This document shows, in pieces, positions 46,285 to 59,025 of a stretch of 64,000 bases of DNA. The stretch comes from Pseudisothecium myosuroides (taxonomy: Eukaryota > Streptophyta > Bryopsida > Hypnales > Lembophyllaceae): positions 21,632,987 to 21,696,986 of the forward strand of contig OX637290.1 in the NCBI GenBank assembly GCA_951799445.1, read 5' to 3'. The notes under the pieces are model-generated. The model was not told the DNA's origin, ran no database searches, and saw only the letters and a list, made by a program, of their open reading frames with translations. Position numbers and translations under genes: made by a program. The stretch's first letter is position 1, and each line of letters begins with the position of its first letter.

Positions 46285-47220
46285 CCATAACCATCACCTC
46301 TAAAATCTTAGAAAATCTTTGGAAATATATAGATGTGATTACAAGGATGTGCTACATCTGAATATCAAACCCTAGTGTTGGTATTAGATGCATTTGTAGT
46401 CGGCTTTTTTAAAAATCACAACTTATTCACACAATATCCAAATAATACATTTGAAAGTGCAGTAGAATTATTTTTCTCTTTTTGATAGGATCCTATAAAT
46501 TTTTAGACGTCTATTAATAAGAATCATGTTCAATACCCTTAAATTCATGGTTATGGATGTTGCTACCTTATGTTTGTATAGTATGCCCATAATTAACATT
46601 GCCAAATGTGCGGCACCTACATTTTAATTAAAAAGTGTCACAAAAAACTATTGTAGATATTGATTATTGTACACATGATGTACACAATCAAAACGAGAAG
46701 GTCTACAAGAGTCTACTAATAGTTTGGGGTGCACCTAGAGATAGTATTCAAAAATTCATAATTTATTCATACGATGTCTAAACATTGCATGCAAAAGTTC
46801 ATTAGAATCTTCTTTCAGTTGCCAATGAGATGTAATAAAAATAATATATATATTTAGTAATAGTAGTTACACTCCATTAGAATTAGTGATGATATGGGCA
46901 TATTGAACTAAGTATTTTTCTTAATAATAATTGCACTCCATTAGAATTAGTGATGATGTGGGTGTGCTAAACTAAGTATTTTTTTTGGATTAGCTCATAC
47001 TATGTATATAGTCTCAGTTCTATAAATCTATGTTCAAGGCCAAATTCCAACTTGTGTGGATTGTCAGTAGAAGGTGAAAAAAAAAATTATTATATCGGAA
47101 CTTGGAGCTTCATAGTGTGAAAACCAAAGTTTTGACTCTAAGTCCCAAGAATTTTCATGTATAGCATTACATGGCAAATATATGTCAACAAAATTGGTCA
47201 ATAAATGAAAAAAAAATTGT
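46285..47220. other. Intergenic DNA with dispersed and tandem repeats
   Basis: No gene is seen. 46565-46920 is the second copy of the dispersed repeat at 20290-20625. Two tandem units of about 60 bp (CACTCCATTAGAATTAGTG in each) lie at 46870-46985. Confidence 0.5.
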
Positions 47221-47224
47221 TCTC

Positions 47225-47958
47225 GGGTCATTGCAAGAAACACTTGTACTATTTTCTATCACACGATGCATGCTGATTATTTTTTTGGCTATAACTTTTG
47301 CGATATGGCTCCAAATGATTTGAAATTTATAGACAAGGTACTGATGACTGTTATACACCTTGCATATTTTTTTGGAATGTTTAAAAAATGTTTTACTATT
47401 TAAAAATAGCCCCCCGATAATATGTCACATTTGCCAATTTGGAGGGTTTTAGTACTATTTTAGTACCCATAAAAACGAATTTGGAGCTGAAATTTGGTAG
47501 AGATGGTCTTCTAGTAGATTTCTAGCTATTGTGTAAAGTAATTATAAAAATAATTAATTTTGTGTTGTGTGGAAGTCCACAAAGTGAGCTTCTTTATGCT
47601 TACATTTTAAAACACATAAAACATTATTTTGGTGTTTTTTTTGTGAATGACCATCTCCATAGAATTGTTACAAATGGACAATTTTTATTTTATTTATTTT
47701 ATTTTATTTCCTATTTTTAACTAATTAAAACACCAAAATATCTATTTTCTTGAGATTTGGCACTTTTCTAATTCTCCAACTTAGAGAATTTTTCTATGCA
47801 TTTCCTTTGGTGGTTACCTTCATCTTAAAGGTGTATACATTAGTCATATTTTTTAAATTTTTTAGAAATTATTTTTCTATTTTTAAAGTACTCCAGAAAA
47901 AAATCATGAGTATTGTTCAAAACGCAACAAAACTAACAAGTGTTTCTTGCAATCACCC
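47225..47958. mobile_element. 734-bp TIR element (M1)
   Basis: The ends GGGTCATTGCAAGAAACACT and its inverted match AGTGTTTCTTGCAATCACCC are nearly perfect over 23 bp, and TCTC flanks both sides (4 bp, possibly 5). A full-length homologue of exactly the same length lies at 63001-63734. There is no transposase frame. The ends begin with GGG, and the short target duplication does not clearly match a common plant superfamily. Confidence 0.8.
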
Positions 47959-48819
47959 TCTCAAGGGAACTTTCAATATGGAATTTGCAATGACAAATTT
48001 CTCCACAAAATCAATCCACAAAAATGCTTTATTTTTCATTAATATTGTTTTGTAATATACAAACAATGGTTGGGCCTTGGAGCCCAAGTTGGATTTTCAT
48101 TATTGTAAAACCCAACTCAAGCTCCAATTCCCACTTCCCTGGCTTCTTAACTTCCAAAAAGTATTGCCATTTCAACACTTCTAAGGATAATTCTCATTGT
48201 TATTTTCACACATTCTAGATGAATTGTCTTCCAACACGCTCAAGAATGCTACAATATGACATGGGCTATATTTGCTAATTATATTTTAGTAAGGCATGAC
48301 TATGCTGATGGAATTTATGATTTGGGCTAAATAATGTGATTTGTAAAAAGGAAAATCTAATTTTCCTTGCTCTCAATGTCTTGAAACAATTCCTTCTCAT
48401 TTAAAAGAAAGAAAGAGACTCAAACCTTCACAGATTGATTGGTATAAATGAAAGTATATTTGCCTAAAATTCCAAGATTGATTTTAAAAAGGCTTTACAA
48501 GTTACATTTGCATTACATAGTTCTATTTGAAAGAAGACTCTTTTCTACTTATAATCTAATTTTTTACTTATTAATGAAAAATATGGGGATACTATATTGG
48601 AGAATCTCAAATCTACCTTGTTCATTTCATAAATTTTTAAATTCTTGGCACTTGTAGGTTGAAATTTGTTGCTATAAAATTTGCCATAAAACAAATACAA
48701 CCATCTTAACTTAGAGATTTTGGACATCCACTTGACATTTTGAAAATAATTTACCAATTCTATGAATTCAAAGTTTCCTTGGATAATTGAAATCTCTTGC
48801 AATGAATTAATTCTATTAA

Positions 48820-49345
48820 CTCCTAGAGTCCTCAAAGTCCCCTCAAGAGATACTTGAAGGTTTAAGAAGGTTTTTATAATCTCAATTTTTTGGCACGATT
48901 TCTTAAAACTTAAAAAAAAAATTGGGATACTAATTATTTTTTGTAAATAAATTATTTATTTCAATTAGTGCCTGTGACCAAAAATTATGCCATCCAAACC
49001 AAATAACATGCAAGGCAAGCAACAAATTAAAATTCAAAACTAAATTAAAATTAAAATTTATTTTTTCTTAAATTGGCTTTTTACAGATTATAGTTTTGTG
49101 TATGTGGAAAGATTTAAATCATTCCATTTAGATAAATGATGTAAATTTTATGGAGCATCTTGTTTAGCAGAAAATCTTAGCAAATGCTTAAGAAAATAAT
49201 TTATTAGATTGAGTTATGAACTCAGTTTTTACAATTTTTCAAAAAAAAGAATTCTACGTGGTTTAATTTACTTCCTAGAACAAGCTCACTGTTGGCATTA
49301 GTATGTTTCAATTCCATCTTGGAGCTCTAAACATTTAATAGAGTT
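48820..49345 (+). mobile_element. Truncated TTAA-family element (E9)
   Basis: After TTAA at 48816-48819 the sequence (CTCCTAGAGTCCTCAAAGTC) follows the left part of E2 through the AATTCCATCT-GAGCT region, then stops matching near 49345. The right end is missing. Confidence 0.5.
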
Positions 49346-50243
49346 TATGTGTGGGTCACAATCCTCTCTTCACTTGCTATCAATCCTATCATAGCAATTG
49401 CCATGCCTCATTTAATTTGTAAGAACCTTTGTCTAATCATTAGGATGATGATGTAGATTTTTTGAAGCAATAAGGGAGAGATGTTTGGATGATTAGGTGC
49501 TAATAAAGATTAGGTATCAAAAGCTTATATAAGCTTATCTCACATGGCAAGCTTTGATTGAAAAATCTAGATCTTTGACATCACCCTATCTTCTCTTATC
49601 TATTATTATCCATTTGATTATATAAAAATGATTTGAAGTCTTGGCTTGATGTTTCAATAAAGTATTGTAGATTTTGGACTCATGGTTTAGTAGGGCTCTA
49701 ATATAGATTTCCAGAGTTCATCTCTTCTCACTCTCTATTTCTTTGTTTTTTATTGTCTCAATGTTTTAAGCATCATAGTTTTGTCACTTTGGGCTTAATG
49801 TTTCAACAAAGTTTTGTCACTATTGGCACATTGTTTCACCATAATTTTGTAGGGTTTTTTGGTAGATCTTTGCACTTGTGCCGCTATCCACTATCATTTC
49901 TTATGATCACACACTAGGGAGTTATTACATATGGTTTCATGTTTCAGCACAATTTTGCGATAATCACCTTGGTGATTCAACAAAATTTTGTAGAGTGTGT
50001 TTGTTAATTGTTGGCATCTCATCTCTCATAGTTTTGATTTTTTTTTTCTCACTTATTCTTAATCCCTAAAGAAACAAGTGATTGTTCAACAACCACTTGT
50101 ACCATCATGCTTAAAGGTACAAATTTAGTCACAAAATGATGGTCAAATACCAAAATCTAGTTAAAATATAGAGATATCTATTTTACAAATTTTGGTCATA
50201 TAACACCGTACATTGAATTCTTCATGGATCTTATTTTTGTTAC
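49346..50243. other. Intergenic, nothing recognised
   Basis: AT-rich, with several variants of the word TTTCA-CA-AATTTTGTAG between 49640 and 50000. These look like a degenerate short tandem repeat. No gene or defined element was found. Confidence 0.4.
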
Positions 50244-50247
50244 TTAA

Positions 50248-51185
50248 CTACTAATGTCCCATTGTCCCTTGGGGGACAAAATGGATTTTAGGTAGATTCC
50301 TATGAGCGCAATTTTTGGCAAAACTTTTTAAAACCTCTTCATATGGTAGAAAGATTTGGTAGCTTTTTAGAAATATCATTTTTATTTCAATTGGTATCTA
50401 GGAGCAAGTGTAATATTACAAGAAGCCCAAATTTTCAACGCAATGGGCAACAAAACCTATCCACAAAAACTTGAATTAAAAATTAAAAGTTTTACTTCTC
50501 ATATATTTTATTTTTGTCTATCTGAAAAGCTTTGATTCATTCCATTTGAACATGTGATGTGAAAGTTATAGAGTATCTTGTTTTGCGGGCAATCCGTGAG
50601 TATCTTTTCAAAATAATGACTTACAGGATTTGTTTTTGAGCTCAATTTTTACATTTATTTGAAATATAAAGTTCCAAAGGGTAGACTTTGATTGTTAGTA
50701 AGAACAATCTCACCATTGGGATAGGGTATTCTAATTCCATCTTTGACCTATTAATTATTTTGTTTTTTCCTCTTCCTCGTCTCCACTTCTACTAAACAAT
50801 TTTTTAATGAATGAAAATCAATTTTTTTTCATTTTTTTCTTTGTATTTTCCATTTAATTCTTCTTGATAAAAAAGTTTATATTCAAAACATGTATTGTAA
50901 AAATTCTAAATTCAAAGGATTCAAAGTCTCATTAATTAGTTTGCCATTGTGCCCAAAAATCTTGTTTTCTTCACTTTGAATGCATTTTTCTTGCAATCTG
51001 TGCTGTCAAAGTTCTAGAAATTTCTTCCACACCTTCTCATAGTTACTAGTTTATTTCAAGGCCTAGTTACAAGATCTAACGGTTAGATGTTCAAAAAAAA
51101 TGCCATTTAAATTTATTTTTCTTTGTACTAGAAATGGCAATTTTGAGATTTTTTTTGACAAAAAAAGGCCTTGGGACTTTAGGGA
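50248..51185 (+). mobile_element. TTAA-flanked TIR element (E5)
   Basis: TTAA lies at 50244-50247 and 51186-51189. The left end CTACTAATGTCCCATTGTCC and the right end CCTTGGGACTTTAGGGA are a worn TIR pair. The 938-bp interior aligns with E2 in the same orientation. Its right TTAA is shared with the left TTAA of E6, so one inserted at the very edge of the other. Confidence 0.6.
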
Positions 51186-51189
51186 TTAA

Positions 51190-52260
51190 CCCTTGAAGGA
51201 CACCATTCCCCCCTCTACCCATGTAGTCACCAAAATGCTGCAATTATTGGATCAATAGGTGCATAATTTGATTCTACAATGAACAAAGAAGTCATCCATT
51301 AACCCCTAAAGGTCAGAGACTATATTTTCACCAAAACCGCTCCAAAATTGCCATTTCTAATACAAGTACCAAATTTTAGAAAAAAAACATTTTTGGAAAA
51401 ATGTAACCGTAGGATCTTGTATTACACTAGTTTGAGAAGTTGTGAAAAAATTTCAGAAATTTTCACCGCGTGGATTGCAAGATAATAGCGTTTGAATTGA
51501 CAAATATCCTATTTTTGTCCCTGCAAAAATTTGGGCAGTTGCACTTTACAAGGTCACATTTGTATGATAAAATGGCCAAAATGGTGGTTACTCTTTGGAT
51601 TCATTCTTCAAGGCAAGTTGGATACATGCTTGAAAAATTTCAAATCAATTGGAATTGTACAACATATAGGAAAAAAATAGTAAGTAGAAAGAGGTAGATA
51701 ATGATTCAAAACACTAAATTGTTAAGAATTTAGATATGAAACTGAAAAATGCCAATCCCAACGGTTGTAATGCTGTAATAAACAATCAACATCCAATGTT
51801 ATTATTTTTTTCCAAAAATATTGAAATTTGAGTTAAATAAAGGACTTCAAAGTTTATTTTAGAGTAGAGATTCTATAACTACCCTCAAACTAAGACTTGT
51901 CATAACTTTTGACTTGTCGATTGAAATGGAATGATTCAAAGCTTTCCGCGCACACATAAATCTGAAGAACCAATTTCAAATTTTTATTTAAAAAAAAGTG
52001 ATTTTTAAAGAATTTTTTTGAGTTGCCTGGGCTACCCGCCGACCAATGAAAAAGACATATCATGCAAGAACTTTTTACCCATGTAGTCAAAAGTTATGAA
52101 AACTGTTGGGCCTTAAAGCTACTCTTTGGGCACATCTTGTGTGAAAATTTCAAAGAAAAAAATAAAAATACTGTTGAGCTGTCCAAAATTGCTATGTTGT
52201 CAAAAACGGTGTTTGGTCCTTCAGGGTTAAACACTTTTGGTCCTTAGCATCCTTCAAGGG
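51190..52260. mobile_element. TTAA-flanked element (E6) hosting nested E7
   Basis: Termini CCCTTGAAGGACACC and GCATCCTTCAAGGG are perfect inverts over ten bases and lie between TTAA at 51186-51189 and 52261-52264. About 110 bp on the left and 30 bp on the right belong to E6. The rest is E7. Confidence 0.6.
51303..52226 (-). mobile_element. TTAA-flanked TIR element (E7), nested inside E6
   Basis: TTAA lies at 51299-51302 and 52227-52230, with ends CCCCTAAAGGTCAGAGAC and GTTTGGTCCTTCAGGG. It is 924 bp, non-coding, and full-length homologous to E4 in reverse orientation. Confidence 0.72.
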
Positions 52261-52264
52261 TTAA

Positions 52265-53047
52265 TGGAGTGTTTCTTAACATGAAAGATGTGTCTATGCA
52301 ATCAAAATTTAATAAATTCATCACCAATGTTTTTCAATCAAATTTTATGTCAAATCATGAAATATTGAATGAAAAGAATTCACCAAAAATTGAGTTTTGT
52401 TTTTCTTAAACTAAAATTGGATATGCTTGATCAGAATTGTGTAAAAATTGAATGTTAATTATGCAAGACAAATAATGCCAATTGTATTCCATTTTCTTGC
52501 ATAACTCATTGAATAGCACAATAGACAGTTTGTAAGATTATTGTACCCCAGTGTGCAACAAGCTTGAGCAAGAAAAAGGTGATGATGTTTTTGTGTGCTG
52601 ACCGAGCTTTGAAGTCAGTGTGCACTGCGGTGGAGGTGTGTGTGATTGCAAGCACCGGATTTCTGAATTGGTCGAGCAGACTTCATTTAGTTTTTATACA
52701 AACGGACGTACACCGTCTTGTGAGGACTGCCGAGACAGAAAATTCTCAGACTTTTTTGGTACTTATTTTTCAGGATGAGAGAACCTTGAATGTGATGCCG
52801 GAAGAACCTGCCCGTTAGAATCAACGTGTGGACGATTATCCTCGGTCAAACCTCACATGCTTCAAATCCTGCAGCAAGTTTCAAACTGCTCCTGCACTCA
52901 ATTCGTGAAAGCAAGAGGAGCTGCTTGAGATCTTTCGACAACTGGGCATGGAACAACTAAGTGCAAAAATCATGACAATTTGGAACTGAACGCACTCACA
53001 ATCGGGACTCTCCCTGCTCTCAACGAATGAGTCCAAGCACTTCAAGG
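52265..53047. other. Intergenic DNA with one unexplained open frame
   Basis: A plus-strand frame at 52564-52818 (84 codons, MSKKKVMMFLCADRALKS) lies in a GC-richer island (52560-52990). I recognise no domain, and the TTTTTCAG inside it suggests it may be spliced non-coding sequence. The island may be a decayed gene or lncRNA. Confidence 0.3.
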
Positions 53048-53051
53048 TTAA

Positions 53052-53926
53052 TCCTTATTTCCTGAATGCTCAAAGCCTTTATTGAGCTCTTTAGAGTTTA
53101 CTCAAAACTAAACAAAAAGCTCAAGTCTTGATCAATTTTATCAATTTAAAAAAAATTGTAACCATATGTTTGTAACAAAAATTGTAACAAAAAATGTAAA
53201 CTAGATGTGTTATGGATCACATAGGAAAGAAAACGCAATTACAGAAGAACCTCTCTTAGTGCATAGTGTCGGGACTATGCACTGAAGAGAGGTTCATGTA
53301 GTTGGAGAGGTTCCGTATTGAACTTTGGCAAATGTGGCCTCTCACTATGGGGCCTTCAACTACTATTTACAAATAAATGCTTCAAAGTATGATCTCTCTT
53401 ATTCCATATTACGCACTAGGAGAGTATGCACTAAGAGAGGTCCTACTGTATTAATATCACTTATGGATTATAATGTTTGATCAAGAGGGTGGTAAAAATG
53501 TAAAAGTGATTTGAAATCTTTCAATCCTCCTTTTACATTTCAAATCTAGAATTTAAGGCACCAAAAAAAATATGAGGTTAAAGGACATAATGTGAGTAAC
53601 TAGAGTTGATTGATAGATAATCGAAATTTGCTCTACAAATTCTTATAATGAGTTTCTAAAGTGATTCTCCCTCCCCTCAAAATGCAATATATTTTGAGGC
53701 TCATCTTCAAAAGCCACTAGGTACCACTAAAAAAATCAAGATATGCACAAAATCTTTAATAGATAAAATATTTTTTTTAAATTCAAAATTGCATTTTAGA
53801 TGTTTAAGAGACACTCTAATGAATATTTTATCTTTAGAAAACTACCAAAAATAGTACTTTGGTAAGACTTTCGTGAAATTCAAAGTTTAATCGGCACCAA
53901 AATGTGGTGCCTTGGGTATTTAGGGG
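53052..53926 (+). mobile_element. TTAA-flanked element (E8), related to E1
   Basis: TTAA lies at 53048-53051 and 53927-53930. The left end is TCCTTATTTCCTGAATGC and the right end is CCTTGGGTATTTAGGGG. Its left half matches the left arm and central region of E1. A TA-flanked MITE (53242-53448) was inserted later; E1 at 6832 shows the uninterrupted site. Confidence 0.65.
53242..53448. mobile_element. TA-flanked pogo/Tc1-like MITE, nested in E8
   Basis: The ends CAGAAGAACCTCTCTTAGTG and CACTAAGAGAGGTCCTACTG, the 207-bp length and TA on both sides (53240-53241 and 53449-53450) make it a second member of the family at 45301-45479. Confidence 0.72.
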
Positions 53927-53930
53927 TTAA

Positions 53931-56900
53931 AAGTCTTGGCATCTAGTGGGTAGATTACAAATGAGTTTATGAGTTTCTTACATATGCTACATTTAACAAT
54001 TGAAGTACAATGATGTATGTTGAAAAATAAAATCTAGTCTATTCTTCAATAATGTGGTCACTTGATGCTTTATGATTTTTGTGTAATGTTCTAAATCAAT
54101 TTGTGTAGGATTAGGAAGAAAAGAAAGAATTGTAAAAATGAAGATTTTGATTTCTAATACTTTTGAGGTCATAATTTGGATTGCCCAAAAGTTCTAGATC
54201 TACCTTCCCCTCCTTGTGAAGAACTTCTATGGATAAAGTACTGTAAACATAAAGAAGTTGTCAAACCTTTTTTTTATTTTATTCATAGCATTTTTTTCTA
54301 AATTTATATAAGGGTGTTACTTGAATTAGAATACAAAATGGTTTGAGATAGTTTTATTGCAATCAAATAGATATAAAATGGTTTGGAATAGCTTCATTGC
54401 ACTTGAATGGATATAAAATGATTTGGAACAAACAATCAATATATGGAATAATGAGGATAACTCAAAACATAATAAGGAAATTGAAAAAGTTATAAAGTCT
54501 CTAAAATTCCATATGTTGGCTTTGAAAGTTTTGAAAAATAGGAAAATGATTTAAAAAATTAAATAAGCTCTAGCCATTGGTAACCACTCCTTTGAAATGG
54601 TCATATTCAAAATGAACAAATAAAATATATTTTTTTGCGTTCAAAAATGCATATAGAAAGAAACTTATATTATAGACATTATTATATTATAAACATATTA
54701 TATAGTGTAGAATTAATTAGTTTTAAAATTCCTTCTAGAAAACCATTTATGATAGTCATCAAGTTGATCATTATATTATTTAGCTCCAAATTCAATAGAA
54801 TGGATGTCCATTCATAGTAGAACCCCCTAACATTGCACATGCTAGAAAATTGAAAAATCACTATTTTCTATTAAATTAACTATAGTATTAAAAAAGAAAT
54901 TAATATAAGTTCAAAATGGTTGTATCCACCATTATTATGAATTTTAACTAAAAAGAATCATTATTCTCAAGATGAGGTGAAAAATAACATACAATAGGTT
55001 TTTCATTGGAAGTCTTGGGGGATCACTTCCCGCATTTTAAAAGCAACATGCGGCTTAAAATAGAGAGGATTTTATTCATTTTGGATAAAAAATTATAAAA
55101 AATTATAAAAAATTTACAAGTAAAATAGGGAACATTTAAAGTTACAAATCCATTATAAATAATATAGGTAGCCTACAAATCTGGTCCATTAAAAATTTAA
55201 TACATGTAATTTAGGGTGCAAAGAATTGGATTCTAGGAACCATATTTAGTATAGTTAGTGAATATAGGTGGTTGTACAGTTGGGTGAGAGGTAATGTGGA
55301 TGGAAAATTGTCCGTTGGCTGTAACCCTGTGGACAAAGCAATAATGTGGAAGAACCTTGCTTAGGATTTTGAGTTGCGGTTGTTGTGTTTGAATTTTGTT
55401 GCCGCCGTGGTCACAATTCAAAAGTAGGAACAATTGTGGAAGCGGTTTGAAGGAATTGCAAGGTGATTTTTGAGCTTAGGGTTTCACTTTGCGTGTGAGG
55501 ATTCGTATGTGTGGATTTTTAAGACAACCGCTACAATTTATAAGTGGGTTTGGTCACTGCTGCAAATTGGAAATTAGACGATTTTGTTGGAGTGCTGCTG
55601 CTGCCTAGACCGCAAGCACTTGGAAGTTATTCCTAACTTACAGTATGTCTCTCCCAATTCCGTTGTTTGGTTCTTGCTCAATTGAAAAACTTGAATCCAG
55701 ATTAGGGTTTAGTTCATCAAGGTGAACTTATATGCTCAGATTGGGTCCGGATTAGGATTCAGGTTTTAGGGATTATGACAAACAGGTGAAGATGTGGACA
55801 ATAGAGGGTGATTTTGGCATTCCGACATTCTACAGTAAGGTGAAGTTGTTGAAAAACAAAACTTATGCTTCACTTCTACAGTACTTGACTTCCTAAACCT
55901 TGTGTGTTTAGAGACATGCAAATGCTCATTTCAATTCGGTTTCATTCAATTTGAGTTTTAGTTCTAAGTGCGGGTTTGTTACAATTTTGATACCGTGCTT
56001 CACTATTTCAGATCTCAACTGAAATCCCGAGACTGAAATTGCTAAATAGTAAGCACATGTAATTGGTTATAAACATTTTGAATACAATTCTAGGATTACT
56101 TTGTATTGTTGAACACATATCAATAACACTTCCATAGTATTTGAATTCAAATGATGTATGAGTTCCATGTTTATAGTTCTTGTTTTCAAACCCTATGTGG
56201 CAACGTTTTGTATCAATTGTGACTTATATTTGTGTAGGTTATATATAGTAGAAGCTGGTTTTTGTTTTTATTAAAATCCAGACATTGCCTTGTTTTTTTT
56301 ATCATATGTAAATGGCAAATTTGTGCAAGTCTTCTCCTTAAATGAAGTTTTACTTTGATGTGTTTATGTCTATCTATTTGAAGTTCACTTGCTTTCCTTG
56401 GTTATTTCATGCTTCTAAAGGTAGGACACCCATGCAGCTTAGATTGAATTTTAACTACAAACTATTTTGCATGTTCATTCTATATGCATGACCACATTGA
56501 AGTTTGATCATTGTTTGAGAAAGCAAGAAGATAGGTCGAATTCCAATCACATTTTTTGGGGACTTTTTTTGTAACACTTTTGCTTTCACATTACTTTCAA
56601 TTAACTTTATTTATTTATAATGAATATAGCCTACCAAAAATTGCATTGACCTTGGTAATATAAGTAATGATAGAGTGCAATAAAATGGGCCATTTTTCAA
56701 AATTAACTAATTATAGGGACCCTTTTAATGGTGCCTTGGAGGTAAATAGCCCCCCCAAAAAATACCCCCTCGCCGCACGTGGTGCACAAAATATACAAAG
56801 AGTGACCCACCCGAGTTGGAAATTAATTAGCACACCACATTATCTTTTATTAATATTGTCAAATAGGTAGGTGACATCTCAATCATTTTTCACTTCCCGA

Positions 56901-57368
56901 TTGCCTACTAGTATCTTTCTACTTTCCAATTTCCAACCGGAAACAAGTGATTTTACATCCTAGGTTTATCATTCATCTAGATTAGTTATTTACCCTAGTT
57001 GATTGATATTAAAAGTTTTTAAGAAAAAAAATCATACATTAATAGACAATTGAATTAATTCTTCTTTGATATCACTTATTGTTTTTAATTAATTAATAAA
57101 GTCTAAAACTTTGAATAAATGTATTAATAAATTTCAAATTTATTACAAAATTCTTTTTAGATGTTTTTGTTTTCAATTGCTCAATAATTATTAATTTTTA
57201 AATAAAATTTTAAATAAACTTGAGCCCAAAAAAATCTTCAATTCTCATCAACTACATTTGAAACCTACGGTTTTTTGTGGCTTGAGTTGCAACGCTATAG
57301 TCATTTGGTATCAAAATTCAAAAGTAGTTTTGGCTTTGCTGCCAATTTACAAGCTTCAATAATAAAGT
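53931..57368. other. Intergenic DNA, no gene seen
   Basis: AT-rich. A three-unit tandem repeat of about 46 bp lies at 54336-54440 (ATATAAAATGGTTTGGAATAG type units). A gene-like GC rise at 55225-55850, with a telo-box-like TTAGGGTTT (55476) and TTAGGGTTTAG near 55704, carries no long open frame and may be a non-coding transcript or dead promoter. Confidence 0.45.
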
Positions 57369-57511
57369 TGTAAGGTAGTGGGTCTCTAAATAGACCGGGT
57401 TCTAAATGCATCTCCTATCTAGGAATGAGGGACATACTCTTTGAAATATCTAATACTGTCATTAAAATGTAGGTAGGATTAAATGGGCAATTTATGGACC
57501 TCCTACCTTAG
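57369..57511. mobile_element. MITE of family Z, copy 2
   Basis: It matches 21936-22080 in length and interior (GGTTCTAAATGC, TCTAGGAA). Its ends TGTAAGGTAGTGGGTCTCTA and TGGACCTCCTACCTTA are inverted with mismatches. Confidence 0.65.
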
Positions 57512-59025
57512 TTGGGTATCATTTAGACTCCATGGCTATCTGTTGTGTGCCTTCAAAATTGGACACTATATTTTTCAATACAAAATAAGAATAGGATCAT
57601 ATAGATTTTCACCATAAATAAGACCATCACTAGAATACATTTATTCTTATATTTGTTTCTGTTTATAGAATATTGATTATTATTTCAATATCACTTGCAA
57701 TCATACACAATTTTCAAAATTTCTTACAACAACTATCGGAACAACTGCTGGGACAGAGCCTCACGGTTTCACCGTTCTTGTTCACATTGAAGGGCTGACG
57801 ATGTAACGTCCCCATGTCTTTGACATTCAAATGTTTTTCTGCGAGTAATTTGTCCGTGGACCATTTATCCTGTCGATCTTCTTTGAATGGCTAAGTTCCC
57901 CAATTACTGAATGATCCACCGGAGGCTATTACACTCTCCAATTATCACAAACACCTGGAAAATCGTCATGTCAATCTGAAACGAAAATACTTGGTATTTC
58001 GAATCATGCAAAATTCTGAATAGAAAGATTTTTGTGCGGGTTTGTGAGGCCAAGTTGTCGAAGAAAGCCTTTGTGAGAAAATGAGGTCTATTTGTGGTGA
58101 ACTGGTGATGCTTACTTAGTTCCGGTGACATGTTGTGGGTTTGTTCATCTGGAAATAACAAAGCCAGGTTCTAATCAACAGCCTTTGGCTTCATGTTCTT
58201 GTCTAGTAAAAAGTTGCTCCAGTTCAATCCTTCGTGTCTCTAGGGTGTGCCTATGCATGGAAAGAATGCAATCCACGAGCAATGCCCGAACGATTCTTCA
58301 GGTATATTTTGTAGATCAACTCACCACCTACCTTCTGGATCCTTAGTAATGGACAAGGAGAAATTTACAAGAATTACTAACAAATCTAATCTAAACAAAG
58401 TGGAAGCCTAATTACCTTGTATAGCACCATCATTTGTTTATGGGGAACAAATGACAAAAGCTAGCTGTGAGTTGTGGAATTCTCAACGAGGAACTGGAAC
58501 TACAGGAGGAATGAAATCAACACAAGGAGAATTTTTTCCTATATCTTCTATTTCTGTTTTCCTTTTCTAGAAAGCAATGTCCAATCTGTTTCCTTTCCCT
58601 TTGAAGTTTGTGAAGCAGGCTACAGTTCAATGAAGGTTGCAAGTGTTTGTTAAAGTAACACCGACAAAATATAACAATTTCTCAACTCCGACCAATTCAA
58701 ACCTATCTCATGCTCGGCTCAATCTACCAGATAAGGATCTGAAATAAGGTGGGCACCGTACCTGTTCATCTCATATATTGCAATTCGAAGAATGCCAAAT
58801 TAATGTGTGTTGTGTTCATTAGATTCTAAACATATGATTGCAGCAAAACAATCCCTGGAAACAAAAGTGACCCACACCAGATAGCCTTCCGAGTGTGGTT
58901 CTCTCACCATAGATAGTCAATAATCCACTGGCCTTCATCATGATGGAAAATTCTGTCAGCAAGAATCGAGTTCATGTTGGCCATAATCCTCGAATTCACA
59001 CCCTTACATCATGCTGGATTCACCA

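Noticed and set aside
46860..46985. CRISPR-like repeat array
   Set aside because: There are only two tandem units without spacers in a plant nuclear genome. This is simple tandem duplication.
52564..52818. 84-codon frame as a confirmed gene
   Set aside because: There is no recognisable family, no splice partner and no neighbour context. It is mentioned only as an unexplained open frame.
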